Positions 1 to 10,892 of a stretch of 64,000 nt of DNA are shown here, one piece after another; the stretch's first letter is position 1, and every line of letters begins with the position of its first letter. The notes beneath the pieces were generated by a model, which ran no database searches, was not told where the DNA came from, and saw only the letters and a list, made by a program, of their open reading frames with translations. This DNA comes from Pseudeuparius sepicola. Taxonomy: Eukaryota > Arthropoda > Insecta > Coleoptera > Anthribidae. Where the stretch lies: the NCBI GenBank assembly GCA_963920635.1, contig OY987298.1, positions 82,655,454 to 82,719,453 of the forward strand. The letters run 5' to 3'. Both the position numbers and the translations under genes were made by a program.

Positions 1-468
1 CTTTGACGACGCATTAACGAAGCGTTGACGAGTGTGGAAGTGCGTGGACCCTCCAACTCCCAGAATCGCAACTTACACCAGATCAAACTCAACTGTGGAA
101 TCTTGTGACGTCACAGAGATGCTACTTTACATTTCTTTTAAGTAGTTAACCTAACCTAACATTATTGTCGCGGTGACCAAGAGGTTATCGACTGGTGAAC
201 CGATTGCCATTGGATTTGGGAGAGGTGTATCAAAGGCGGATTAAGTCAGTTTTGACCAATGGTAATCGGTTCACCAGTCGATAACCTCTTGGTCACCGCG
301 ACAATAATGTTAGGTTAGGTTAACTACTTAAAAGAAATGTAAAGTAGCATCTCTGTGACGTCACAAGATTCCACAGTTGAGTTTGATCTGGTGTAAGTTG
401 CGATTCTGGGAGTTGGAGGGTCCACGCACTTCCACACTCGTCAACGCTTCGTTAATGCGTCGTCAAAG
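1..468. repeat. Long inverted repeat (foldback), arms 213 bp
   Basis: Bases 1-213 pair with 256-468 almost without mismatch, around a 42-bp loop (214-255). The left arm opens with CTTTGACGACGCATTAACG and the right arm closes with its complement. Since the left arm begins at base 1, the structure may extend beyond the window. Each arm holds the short run CTAACCTAAC and a CRE-like TGACGTCA. There is no open reading frame. It is most likely a foldback-type MITE; no superfamily can be assigned because the outer flank is missing. Confidence 0.85.
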
Positions 469-830
469 ATTCGTTAACGCGGTTTTAACGCGTCTTAACG
501 CATTGACGCGATGTTAAAGCTTCGTTAACGCTTTGTTAAAACTTTGCTGACACGTCGTTAACGTTTCGTTAACGCGTTGTTCGTTAATGCGTTGTTCGTT
601 AACGCATTGTTAACGAATCGATAACTAGTAGTTAACGCATGGATAACGCGTTGTTAACGCGTTAATAACGCTTCGTTAACGCGTAACGCATGGATAACGC
701 TTCTTTCACGCGTTTAACACGTTGATAACGCTTCTTTCACGCGTTTAACGCGTTGGTAACGCCTCGTTAACGCGCTGTCAATCCTCGTTAACGCATTGTA
801 AACGCTTCGTTAAAGCGTTTTTTAATTTGC
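469..830. repeat. Degenerate GTTAACGC-rich short tandem repeat
   Basis: The tract is built from variants of CGTTAACGC spaced about 10-20 bp apart. It continues the motif seen at the outer edge of the adjacent inverted repeat (AACGCTTCGTTAATGCG), and a short relic recurs at 2265-2290. No coding potential is visible. It could be the internal repeat array of a foldback element or a decayed satellite. Confidence 0.75.
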
Positions 831-944
831 ATTATATACGTATTTGACCAGTCATAATTAATTTAATAGTGAACGCGATTAGTCGACCACCACGCCAATA
901 ATGTTACGTAGATGGAAATAACTCTGGTGCAATGGTGTTATATT

Positions 945-2260
945 TTGCTAGACATCGGCCTCCCGAGCAACTTTTTCTAATAACTTTTAGGTCAGTCGAA
1001 GTTTTTTTTGGAAATGCTGTCTCTTTTTCATCTGCATCAAATGAATATTTTTCTAAGTCATGTCTTGGAATTTTTTTTGTCGAATTCTGTTCGAACGAAA
1101 GACATTTCCTAGGTTACCTCGACCTCCCGAGCCACTTCTTCTAATAACTATTTGGTCGGTTCTCGTTTTTTAATATTCTGTCTACTTTTAACTTGCGTCA
1201 AACACTCGTCCAACTATCATCCCGTCTTGGAATTTTTTTGTCGGATTCTGTTCGAACGAAAGGCATTTTCTAGGTTACCTCGGGCTCCCGACCAAAATTT
1301 TCGAATATATATTTTTTTGATCAGTTGCCGTTTTTCTAAAATCCTGTCTACCTTTCAATTGCATCAAATATTCGTCTTGGATTTTTTGTTTGTCAGATTC
1401 TTTTCAAACTAAAGGCATTTCCTAGGTTACCTCGACCTCCTGAGCCACTTTTTCTAATAACTATTTGGTCGGTTCTCGTTTTTTAATATTCTGTCTACTT
1501 TTAACTTCCGTCAAACATTCGTCCCACTACCATCCCGTCTTGGAATTTTTTTGTCGGATTCTGTTAGAACGAAAGGCCTTTTCTAGGTTACCTCGGGCTC
1601 CCGACCAAAATTTTCGAATATATATTTTTTGATCAGTTGCCGTTTTTCTAAAATTCTGTCTACCTTTCAATTGCATCAAACATTCGTCTTGGATTTTTTT
1701 GTCAGATTCTGTTCGAATAAAAGGCGTTTTTCCTAGGTTACCTCGACCTCCCGCGTTTTTCGGCAATTCGGTCTACTTTCCACTTGCATCAAACATTCGT
1801 CTAAGTCCCATCTCGGAATTTATTTCAGATTATATTCGGATGAAAGGCGTTTTCTATGTTACCTCGATCTCCCGAGCAAAATTTTCTAATATCTATTTTT
1901 TTTGGTCAGTCTCAGTTTTTTCAAAAAAATTATGTATACTTTTCACTTGCAAACAGTCGTCTAAAATTTTCTTGGAATTTTTTGTCAGATTCTGTCGGAA
2001 TGAAAGGTGTTTCATAGGTTATCTCAACCTCCCGATCAACTTAATATTTTTTGATCCGTCCCCGATTTTCGAAAATTCTGCCTACTTTTCACTTGCATCA
2101 AATATTCATCTAAGTCCCATTTTGCAACTTTTTTTTACTTTCTATTCGAAGGAAAGGCGTTTTCTAGGTTACATCGGTCTCCCGAGCCACTTTTTATAAT
2201 AACTTGTTTGGTCACTCACCGTTTTTTGGGAAATTCGGTCTAATTTTCACTTGCATTCTT
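945..2260 (+). repeat. Satellite of ~155-bp monomers, about nine degenerate copies
   Basis: The landmark TAGGTTACCTCGACCTCCCG recurs near 1110, 1271, 1423, 1584, 1735, 1856, 2014 and 2166, with a first partial copy near 952, giving spacings of 120-161 bp. Alternate monomers are more alike (GACCTCCCGAGCC versus GGCTCCCGACC), hinting at a two-monomer higher-order unit of ~313 bp. An isolated diverged monomer is visible at about 3709-3790. The short ORFs crossing the array change frame between monomers and are not genes. Confidence 0.85.
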
Positions 2261-2640
2261 ATTCATCAACGCGTTAACGAAATGTTAACCAAAACCTAGT
2301 TACTACTTTCGATTTCATTAGACGTATTTTCTTAACAAATTTAAAAGCTAACAGGTCGTCTTTTGATCCCAAAACTATTACTACCCATAGTACCTTTCTG
2401 CCTATAGAACTAAGATAGCATTTGTTCAATTATTAGTATATCTTTCATGATGTCCCATTTATTTGACTTACTAATTAGACGTATTTTCTCATCAAAATGA
2501 AAAGCCAAAAGGTAGTTTTTGATTTACAAACTTGTAAATTAGGCCATTTTTTTCTTGACCTGAATATTTCTCTGTTTTCGATACGTATTATAGGCTTACT
2601 ATTCACGTAAGTAAAGTCAACAGTGCGTTTTGTATTTTAG

Positions 2641-2987
2641 TTATTCATTTTTATCCGTCTAAAATATCAAGGAATACCCCCAAAAGCTAGCAAAATGGGC
2701 AAACAGTCGATAAAAATTCCGTTGAATATCTTATTACTACCACCTATGGTGCCTTTTTTATTAATCAGAAGTGTATTATATGAGTGAAAGTATTGTTTTG
2801 GTGAAATTTTTATTATTCATTTTTATCAGTCTAAAATATCAAGGAATACCCCCAAAAGCTAGCAAAATGGGCAAACAGTCGATAAAAATTCCGTTGAATA
2901 TCTTATTATTACTACCTATGGTGCCTTTTTTTATTAATCAGAAGTGTATCATATGAGTGAAAGTATTGTTTTGGTGAAATTTTTATT
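2641..2987 (+). repeat. Tandem duplication, unit 172 bp, two copies
   Basis: 2641-2812 is repeated at 2813-2987 with only a few differences, including the block around AAAATGGGCAAACAGTCG. The surrounding 2290-3460 is AT-rich and shows no gene. Confidence 0.85.
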
Positions 2988-3462
2988 AAATCGATTTAAA
3001 ATGAGCGATTTCTATGTTTTGAGGTTGTAACTCCTTGTAGGTAATATGTAAACATGATTCAAAAGGAATCCAACTGACCATTATTAAACTACAACTTTTT
3101 GTCTAAAAATTTTTTTAAAGAGTTTAGCTTCTAAGATTATAAGCTGTTACAATTAACTGTTGATAAACTAAACATATTTTAATCGCATTTACTAAACAAT
3201 TTAAGCCAATATTTTTGGATCCTCTAACTTACGACGCAAAATTAAGGCTTCACATGATATCTAGAAAATTGTGAATTGCCACTCGCAATATTTTTGATTC
3301 TAGATAATCGAGAAAATTGTCATTATTAAACCTAATTATTAAATTGAGTTGAAAGTCAACGCACAAAGATTTTTGTATGATATTTACTCTCAGGGTCGTT
3401 GTCTCAGAATTCTATAAGAGATTCTTAAGATTTTTTCCTATTATCTCAATTAGTAACTTATT

Positions 3463-3706
3463 GAAACTCAATTTACACAAAACCAATTTTCAGAGGACAA
3501 AAATCCCTTGAAAATATGATTTTTTAAATTTTATAACGTTCAGTATTTTTTATTTTGGTTATATAGTTACCACCTAGCTTGACCCAGTGAAACTGAATTT
3601 TACACAAGAACAATTTTCAGAGGATAAAAATCCGTTGAAAATATGATTTTTTAAATTTTATAACGTTCAGTATTTTTTTATTTTGGTTATGTAGTAGCTT
3701 GACCCA
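3463..3706 (+). repeat. Tandem duplication, unit ~126 bp, two copies
   Basis: A segment starting GAAACTCAATTTACAC at 3463 recurs from 3589 with small differences; both copies share TTTATAACGTTCAGTATTTT. The stretch 3791-4586 that follows holds no gene I can support. Confidence 0.8.
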
Positions 3707-3813
3707 GATGGAATTTTTCTTTTCATCAGATTCTGTTCTAACGGGAAGCGTTTATGATGTTGTCTCGGTCTATTGAACAACTATTCTAAAATAACCCAAC
3801 CTGTATAAAACAT

Positions 3814-5664
3814 AAAATGGGACAGCCACATCACTACTTTTTTTGCCTTGTATATTTCCAAACTGGCTGTTAGATGTGTTTCTCACCTTAAAAAATTAAA
3901 GCCAATATTTTTTTTGGACCCTCAAACTTGCAACACAATTAGGTTTCACATCTCTGGCATATTTCTCATTTATTTTATATATACGTAGGTATAAGTTTCA
4001 TTGTTTAATAAAACCAACTCGGCACTTTTCACGTCCTATGCGTCGCACTTGCTTCAGTAGATTCTCGGTCGTGGCCACAGATAAAGACTCTATCGAGGCG
4101 TTGTAATAAATATATGAAAAGTCTGAGTTTCGTGTTTGTTTTTCTTTGGAAAGATGGAAGTGTATCAGTACCTACTTCAGTATAATAGATACGCGTAGTT
4201 CAGTGAAATTTTGGATTACGGCAGTATCTATCTATGGAATTTGAACGGTTACTGGTTGTTTTTCCCGTGAAAATGACTGTGCCGTTAGAAAAATGATGTT
4301 TGGTTATATCTGATAGCTCGGGGATGTTTATTTTACTGTCTGGGGCATTAGATGTAACCTGATTTCTTTTTATACATCATCAAGAATCTTTCGGTGAGTT
4401 GTATTTTGTTTTCTTATCTCTAGGGTATTTTTTTTATGTACTTGCGTCGCATTTTGAAACCTATATCGTAAAACCGGTGGTGGCACCCTGTGTTTAAAAA
4501 CTATACTTCGAAAAAACATCTTGTCTGATCCAATTTTGTTATCATTTTCGTAAATGGGGTAAACAAATTAAACGTTAGCAATTATATTTGTATAAAAAAA
4601 AATTTTGTCGAAAAAGAATTTGGCAAAAAAAAATTGGCAAAAAAAAAATTCGACAAAAAAAAATTTGGCAAAAAAAATGTCAAAAAAAAATGTACAAAAA
4701 AAAATTTTGACAAAAAAAATTTTGACAAAAAAAAAATTTGGCAAAAAAAAATTTTGACAAAAAAAATTTTGACAAAAAAAATTTTGACAAAAAAAAAATT
4801 TGGCAAAAAAAAATTTGGCAAAAAAAAATTTGGCAAAAAAAAATTTGGCAAAAAAAAATTTTGGCAAAAAAAATTGTCAAAAAAAAAATTTGCCAAAAAA
4901 AAATTTTGACGAAAAAAAAATTTGGAAAAAAAAATTTTGACGAAAAAAAAATTTGAAAAAAAAAATTTTGAAAAAAAAAATTTTACAAAAAAAAATTTTG
5001 CAAAAAAAAAATTTTGGTAAAAAAAAATTTTGGTAAAAAAAAATTTTGGCAAAAAAAATTTTGGCAAAAAAAAAATTTTGGCAAAAAAAAATTTTGGCAA
5101 AAAAAAAATTGACAAAAAAAAATTTTGGCAAAAAACTTCTACAAAAAATCACAAAAAATTTTCACCTGTCTGAATGACAGTCGGTCCTCCGCCTATTAAG
5201 ATATAGCTTTTACTTCCTTTATATAAGTTTTCGTTTCCAAGATATCAAGCGGTTTATAAATGGGACAGCTGGTATATTTACATTTTTTTCTTTCTTTTGC
5301 TCATGTAATCCTTGGGAATTTTTTTACGAAAGGTTTCCAAATATCTAGCTGTTTAAAAATGGGACAGCTGGTATATACTTACTTGCATCTTGGAGCACTC
5401 GAACTGATACGTGGAATCACGCACCCTTCTTATATATTTATCTGGTCAGCAGAGCCGCGTTTGCCTACCAAGGTTTTTTCCTAACCTTATATATTTTTTG
5501 AATCCACCGGTATAAAATATCGTCATTATTTCCTTCTGTGGGGAACTAAAAAATATTTACTTTCAAATAAGGTTGAGGAAACCGGTATTTAAAAAAGTAA
5601 TAACCCCTAAAATTTTTCCAAACGAGATGAACTGAAACAGCTAGGGTGTATAAAATGGGACAGC
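3814..5664 (+). repeat. Dispersed motif AAAATGGGACAGC, four occurrences
   Basis: The 12-13-base motif occurs at 3814-3826, 5258-5269, 5356-5367 and 5652-5664, usually preceded by TATAAA-like sequence and followed by a pyrimidine-rich stretch. The two middle copies lie ~98 bp apart in a diverged tandem duplication. Between 5160 and 5800 I see no gene. The function is unknown; it may be a fragment of an old repeat family. Confidence 0.5.
4587..5145. repeat. A-rich minisatellite, unit about A(7-9)TTTTGGC
   Basis: The unit is a 14-17-bp block of seven to nine A, then TTT(T), then GGC or GAC, repeated roughly 35 times. The variable A-run length shifts the frame constantly, so six overlapping ORFs made of Phe/Ala/Lys or Lys/Phe/Gly appear on both strands. 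They have no protein-like composition and are products of the repeat. Confidence 0.95.
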
Positions 5665-5799
5665 CGCGCAATTACCTTTTTCGGTCTTGTGTATATTTTA
5701 CTGGAATAAATAATTATTTCCAATTTTTTTTTGGTACAACCTCTACATCGTATTTTTTATCAAAAGTGCGGAACTGCGCATGCGCGAAACGCGTGCAAG

Positions 5800-5934
5800 G
5801 GGGAAGGGTGGATTTTGTTCGGGCAACTACATGCCAGTCGGACGGAGGCCTTCGGCCTCCGTTCCTCCTGGCACGTAGTTGCCCACCCGCCACCCCCCAC
5901 CCACCCCGGGGTAGACTAAGTCCACCCCTCCCCA
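5800..5934. repeat. GC-rich nested hairpin / small MITE
   Basis: There are three nested inverted pairs. 5800-5812 pairs with 5922-5934 (one mismatch), 5821-5837 pairs with 5868-5884, and the centre 5843-5861 is a palindrome around GGAGGCCTTCGGCCTCC. The block is far more GC-rich than its surroundings, so it looks inserted. Short ORFs on both strands across it are incidental. The region 5945-6777 beyond it holds no recognisable gene. Confidence 0.7.
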
Positions 5935-6777
5935 AGGGGTGGCCCCAAAATCGATTGCGCTATATGAGGATTTTTTCCGATCAGCCGATCAGAAGATATA
6001 TTTGGAAATCACGATATACCTGCATCAGCAGAAAATCCGAGCCCCTGACGTACTAATTGTTTACGTTGTACATCGCATCATATACGGTTCCACGTGGTTT
6101 CTTATTTACCATAATGTATCACATTTCCTGATACCAAGGAGTCTACCTCGGATTTCCACGTGTCTAGTTGAAGATTCCGGCCTAAATCGTTTGCGTTACA
6201 TGCTGATTTTCCCAAATTTTCCGTTTATTATTCTATCTGCAATTTTTTCAGATTTTTTTATTTAGAAGATAATTGGGTGAAATTTGTAGCCTATTGTTCT
6301 ATATGCGGTTTCAGCAAAATCGCTGAGTGCTCGACCAAACAAAGCAGGCGTCTGTCGTGAACTATTCCACGTGCTTTCTCTTACTATATATTTACTATGC
6401 GGTCACGCGTTCGCAGCGAGTAACCCGATGCGACGCAACAGCTGAGTTATAATTTTGTGTACTTGAACAATTCAGGGTTTATTTGCACAAATAAATTAAA
6501 AATTATGGTTCATAAGATCACAAACGCAGACCTTATCGATAACAATTTTATTAGACTTTTTTTTTCATTATTAGCCATTACTTGACATAACCTACAATTT
6601 TCCAAATTTATGTGTATAAGTTAAGAATCACCCTGTATACACATAACAGTGGAATAGAGTGATATTATTGCTTAGAGTGAGAGTTTTATTATAATATGAT
6701 GCTTCAGGTGTTTTCCCTTCAACACAAAGATTCTTATAAAAAAACACAACAAAAGATTTTTAAACGTTTATTAAAAA

Positions 6778-6900
6778 TTAATTGTGTAAGTCAATATGTT
6801 TTATCTTCATTTTAATTTCATATAACATAAGTTCATATTTCAATGCTTCTAAATTCTTCAAATATTGTTGCAGTTTTCTTCTGTACTCCAGCTTCGTCAT
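6778..6900 (-). CDS. Small ORF (40 aa) overlapping the TIR gene as ATGA
   Basis: The start codon overlaps the stop of the preceding TIR gene (ATGA), and the frame stays open for 40 residues to a TAA, closely followed by AATAAA on the same strand. The product is rich in Lys, Glu and Leu and predicted to be helical (starts MTKLEYRRKLQQYL). A positional counterpart of 33 aa with the same ATGA overlap and similar charge lies at 59754-59855 in Polinton-2. This suggests a real second cistron translated by termination-reinitiation. Function unknown. Confidence 0.5.
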   Translation of the reverse strand: MTKLEYRRKLQQYLKNLEALKYELMLYEIKMKIKHIDLHN

Positions 6901-7205
6901 GGTTCTACAATAAATTCGATATTTGTAGATCGGCCGACGGGTCCAAGACTCTTCATGTAATACCTCCTTCCGTTACCGATATCCCTATTAATTTCTTCGA
7001 TCCGTTGGGGCGTAAACTCGGCCGTGTATCGTTGCGGCAGCACCGTCTTAAATTCTTCGAACTCTACGTAGACCTTCTCTCCGTATTGCGTGTTCACTTT
7101 GTCCACGCTCGTGATTTGAAAATTTTCATCCACGTCCATATTTTGAACGCTTTCGAATTTCTTGACGATCAAATTCTTGTTCAGGTGATTCAGGAACGAC
7201 TGCAT
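6897..7205 (-). CDS. Polinton TIR protein (~100 aa), Polinton-3 copy
   Basis: This is a 102-aa protein starting MQSFLNHLNKN and ending with a SLGPVGRSTNIEF tail. It aligns along its length with the TIR genes of Polinton-2 at 36010 and 60145; shared blocks are the N-terminal FLN-LN-N, the centre TQYGEKVYVEFEEF, LPQR, and the C-terminal LGPVG-STNI-F. The TYG-VVVE...LPQR pattern looks like a small beta-barrel, possibly an OB-fold single-stranded-DNA-binding protein serving protein-primed replication, but that is inference. A TATA box (7245-7250) lies upstream and its stop overlaps the next start as ATGA. This copy is intact. Confidence 0.75.
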   Translation of the reverse strand: MQSFLNHLNKNLIVKKFESVQNMDVDENFQITSVDKVNTQYGEKVYVEFEEFKTVLPQRYTAEFTPQRIEEINRDIGNGRRYYMKSLGPVGRSTNIEFIVEP

Positions 7206-7244
7206 TTTGAACTCGGCAAATCAGACTGTGGGAAATTGTAAGTG

Positions 7245-7250
7245 TATATA
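7245..7250 (-). promoter_or_regulatory. TATA box of the Polinton-3 TIR gene
   Basis: TATATA on the minus strand lies ~40 bp upstream of the ATG, with a CACAGTCTG initiator-like sequence between them. The arrangement matches the TATA-to-TCAGT spacing at the Polinton-2 TIR gene. Confidence 0.5.
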
Positions 7251-8360
7251 ACGGGAAAACTGCTCTTGCGCACGAATCACCCCACCAAGCCGTTGGAGTG
7301 GGGGTTGCCCCGTCGTTGGAGTGGGGGGGGGGGTCAACTGGGGGTCACACGTGGCCCAAAGGTTAACCTATCAGGATCTAGGGGTCAACTGGGGTCATCC
7401 GGTGACGTCACGTGACCTCGGGCATGACGTAGCCACTTTGCTCCCGTGACCTCGGGCCGTAGGGGACTCTCAGGATCAAGGGGTCAACTGAGGTCAAAGT
7501 GGTCCCGTACTCTCTTTGTATTACTACTGGAGTTTTGTGCTTTGATAGCTGTTAGTATCATATAAAATACAAAATATAAGGGAAACGTCAATGTTATCGT
7601 CTGAGAACTTTTGTAGCGCCCTCCAACGGGTGTTGTGAGTAGATAAGCTATGAGAGTTCGGCCTCACGATTCCCATGTTAATCGCCCATAAGAGATTTTT
7701 GCGCCGAAATCGTACCATAACCTCACTTTTTCACCCAACTATGCAGTAGGTACTAATACGCGCGACGAAGTCGCGGCCAATCTCGACGCGCTGTTTTAGC
7801 AGGGTTCCGCTGGCTCCTGCAGGCCCCACCGGTTCCCACAGACTTAGCAGGCCCCGCAGGCCTCTTTAACGACTTTCACCGCAGGCTCCAGCTAAATTAA
7901 AAATTACTATTAAAAAATAAAATATCTTACCAGGATTCGAACCTTAGCCCACATTCCAAAACCAAACACTCTGCATGTAAGTAAACAGGGCCGCGCCGTC
8001 GACGTGTGCAATGTGTGCGGCGCACACAGGCGCCAGGTACGACGGGCGCCAAAAGGCGTCGAATAGCGACCCAAAGTAATTGGACATAACCTAGGTTTTT
8101 GACATCAAACGTTGAAAACAAGAATCCCCTTAAAAACCATAATTTTCAAGATCTCCTATAATAGTTTACAAATTTAGTAATCTCTATTTAATAAATTGCA
8201 AATTGCAAACTTATTTAAAGCATGTTAAGAGATATGAAATGAATTATAGAGATCCTATAGACTAAATGCGGTCAGCAAGCCTTATTATAATCTGCATTTA
8301 AACAGGAAATTCTATAGAAACAATCCTGCCCGTTTCAAGGGTTGAAAAAAATTTAAATTT

Positions 8361-8720
8361 TGTAACTTGGAAAATTGTCATTGTATTGGCAAATTACCGG
8401 TTGATTTGCAAATTTTTTCAACCTTTAACACGGGCAGACAAAGAAAATTGTTTTCTAATACAGTCACCCCCAAGTATGGCAGCTGCAGTATATGGTCTTG
8501 TGAAACGGAACTAGAAAACTTGGAAAATTCTCATTGTATTGGCAAATTACCGCTCGGTTTGACAAATTTTATTATTTTTTCAACCCCTAAAACGGGTAAA
8601 GAAAACTGTTTACTCCCAAAGTTACCCCCATGTATGCCCTCTCTATCTAGCTGCAGTATTGGTCTTGTGAAACGGAACTGGAAAACTTGAAAAATTCTCA
8701 TTTAATTGGCAAATTACTTC
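8361..8720 (+). repeat. ~160-bp tandem repeat inside the hAT element
   Basis: CTTGGAAAATT(G/C)TCATTG recurs near 8366, 8520 and 8686, each followed by GGCAAATTAC and, later, GTCTTGTGAAACGGAACT. That gives two full copies and one partial copy. Confidence 0.75.
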
Positions 8721-8879
8721 TCAGAGTTATAGTCTTGAGCCGTAAGCGCTCTAAACTCAAAACCGTTTGCTGTACCCGCGTTTCACGAAACCCGAGAAAT
8801 AAAATTCCTCTTCAACAATCGCTACGTCAAAAATCGTGGCTGGCAAAAGCGTGACTAAGTTCACACAAACCGCTTCCGC

Positions 8880-9410
8880 CAGGTCATTATCGAAACATCG
8901 AAAAGGGTCTAAACGTCTCAAAGAACGACTTTAAAACATCTAAGCGAGTCGAAAAGTGTCTAGACGTCTCGACAAACACTCGAAAAGCGTCTAAAAATAT
9001 CGAAAAACGACGCAAAAACGTCTAGGCGATTCGAAAAGCGTCTAAACTACTCGAAAAGGGCTCGAAAAAGTCTAAGCGACTCGAAAAACATCTAAGTCAC
9101 TCGAGAAGCGTTTCGAAGAGTCTCGAGACGCGAGACGCTTCCTACGAGCGTTCTGGAGCAGACGTGAATTCATCAATATGGCCATGAGATGGGAGATTAT
9201 TGACCGTCAACTTACTGGCGATCTTTATGAATTCACTTCCGTTTCAGAACTCTCGTAGGAAACGTCTCGAGACGCTTCGAGACGCTTTTCGAGTAGATTA
9301 GACGTTTTTCGAGTCGATTAGAGGCTTTTCGAGTCACTTAGATCCTTAGATGCTGTTCGAAGCGCCTAGGCGTTTTTCGATACTTTTAAGATGCTTTTCG
9401 AGTAGGCGCA
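8880..9410. repeat. Foldback composed of ~20-bp CGAAAA..GTCTAA repeats
   Basis: 8890-9160 is a run of variants of GACTCGAAAAGCGTCTAA, and 9225-9410 carries the complementary run; the pair TCGAGACGCGAGACGC / GTCTCGAGACGC sits next to the loop. Arms made of short tandem repeats recall Drosophila FB elements in architecture only. A related motif array lies at 17830-17950 beside the Polinton-1 spacer. Confidence 0.7.
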
Positions 9411-10537
9411 AAATTTTAGCCATCCGACAGAGAGCTCTGAGCTCCTCAGCCGCCATAGCCATATTGGGTGCATTCTAGGTTATTTGTGTGCATTTCATGG
9501 GCGCCATAAAAAAAATTGCACACAGGCGCCACTAAGCATCGGCGCGGCCCTGTAAGTAAAATTCTAGGAAATGCTTGGCAGTGGGGCAATAATCTCGACG
9601 CGCTGTTGTAGCAGGGCTCCACTGGCTCCCGCAGGCCTCGCCGGTCTCTGTAGACTCAGCAGGTCCCTTTAACGATGTGTACCGCAGGCCCCGACTAAAT
9701 TAAAAAATTACTATTAACAATAAAATACCTTACCCGGATTCGAACAATAACCATCATTCCTACGCCAAACACCCGACATATATGTAGTATTTCTGCGAAT
9801 GCATCGCAGCCGGGCGCAAGGTGGATGACTCACATCCGCTACCCGGAACTTGTCAGGACAGGTTGACAATCTAAAAACAATGCTCTCTACTTAGATAAAA
9901 ATAGAATGTCCAATAAGATACATTTTTTTCACACACTTTTATATATAAGTATATATTAGAATATTATAAAATATTTAAGCCCCATATAGTTCGAATTTGA
10001 ATGGGATATTATGTTACATGGGTAATATATCTCAACACTTCGTACACAAACAAAACTCGCTCGTTCTTTACAGTTTTATTACTGTGAATTCGGTACCTAC
10101 TAAAGCGGCAGACTTGGGATGCCGCAGTAGCAAATACAATATGAAGCTCAGCTCTGATGTATACTAAAAATGTTATTATAATCAAACTTGAGACGCACAC
10201 ATATTTAAAAATATAAATACCGCCGGATGAATGCAAGGTCAATTTACGGAATATAGCAAAACAATTAGATTATGGACATGGATATTAATTTCTTTAGGTA
10301 AAGGTAATAAACATTTATAATTTATAGTTAAATAAATAATTTTACACTAAGGTATGGGGAGGGTATACTTTTATTTTAGTTTTGTGTTTAGAATTACTTG
10401 TATTTATAGGACCATATGTGACCGGATACACCAAAAATATTAAATTTACATCAGTTCTTATGAGAAACACGAACAGATCGGGCCTCGCGAGGGGGCCTTT
10501 TTGCAAAATGTTTAGTACTCCGTCCGACCTTTAAGGG

Positions 10538-10544
10538 ATATATA
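10538..10544 (+). promoter_or_regulatory. TATA box upstream of left PolB region
   Basis: ATATATA lies ~30 bp before a TTCATTC initiator-like site and ~100 bp before the first ATG (10643). The mirror copy lies at 23498-23504 on the minus strand. Confidence 0.4.
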
Positions 10545-10642
10545 GGAGGGTGTGGTGATCCAACAGTTCATTCTAGCAACAACTGTCGCTACGTCATTAC
10601 AAGTGCTCGCCGTTAGCCGTGGAACAGGTATCAACTTGCAAA

Positions 10643-10789
10643 ATGGAAACAATAAATAGCACAGTTACCAAGTTGCAAACTGAATTGTTTGATGGTAGCC
10701 AACTGGATGTAGAGAATGGATTAAAAGAATGTGGCAAAATTATTAAAGTCGTAAATGTTTACTTGAAAAAGGCTACCTCTGTATCGTAA
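10643..10789 (+). CDS. Small ORF (48 aa) upstream of left PolB
   Basis: An ATG-initiated 48-codon frame (METINSTVTKLQTELF...) ends in TAA shortly before the PolB reading frame. It is the first ATG after the TATA box. It may be the original N-terminal exon of the polymerase, cut off by a stop and frameshift, because the following ~110 bp changes frame before the conserved GGG-KR...RVKW segment. The alternative is a separate leader peptide. An identical copy lies at 23253-23399 on the minus strand. Confidence 0.35.
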   Translation: METINSTVTKLQTELFDGSQLDVENGLKECGKIIKVVNVYLKKATSVS

Positions 10790-10892
10790 AAACAGCATTT
10801 AAAAAAAAGTTAGAAATTATAAACACTTATTTAAAAGGTTTATAATTGTCGGAGGTGGAGTTAATAAGCGAAAACAGAGAGCTTCCGATAGA

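Larger units (their letters stand above)
6778..7528 (-). mobile_element. Polinton-3: one terminus with its TIR gene (partial element)
   Basis: The element ends at 7528 with TTACTACT. The complement of this end, AGTAGTAATACAAAGAGAG, closely matches the Polinton-2 terminus AGTAGTAAGACAAAGAGAG. Inside the terminus lies a repeat-rich stretch with several GGTCAACTG copies and an 11-12-base G run, then a small gene transcribed inward whose homologues sit in both TIRs of Polinton-2. The expected 6-bp duplication would be GGAGTT at 7529-7534, but I could not find the partner end, so the rest is either upstream of the window or deleted. No other Polinton gene is visible to the left, so a truncated or solo end is likely. 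Confidence 0.7.
7986..9552. mobile_element. hAT-type non-autonomous element, 1567 bp
   Basis: The ends are CAGGGCCGCGCCG and CGGCGCGGCCCTG. They are flanked by the 8-bp duplication TAAGTAAA (7978-7985 and 9553-9560), and the empty site is preserved in the opposite palindrome arm. CAGGG ends with 8-bp duplications identify the hAT superfamily. There is no transposase ORF. Inside are a ~160-bp tandem repeat (8361-8720) and a foldback built from ~20-bp repeats (8880-9410). Confidence 0.85.

Noticed and set aside
140..320. Telomere-like CCTAA repeats (insect TTAGG)
   Set aside because: Only two units per arm, in an interstitial foldback.
932..2199. ORFs across the satellite array
   Set aside because: They follow satellite monomers, differ in frame between copies and are not conserved as proteins.
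4568..5152. Six ORFs of 66-177 codons on both strands
   Set aside because: They are translations of an A-rich minisatellite, change frame with every A-run length and have no protein-like composition.
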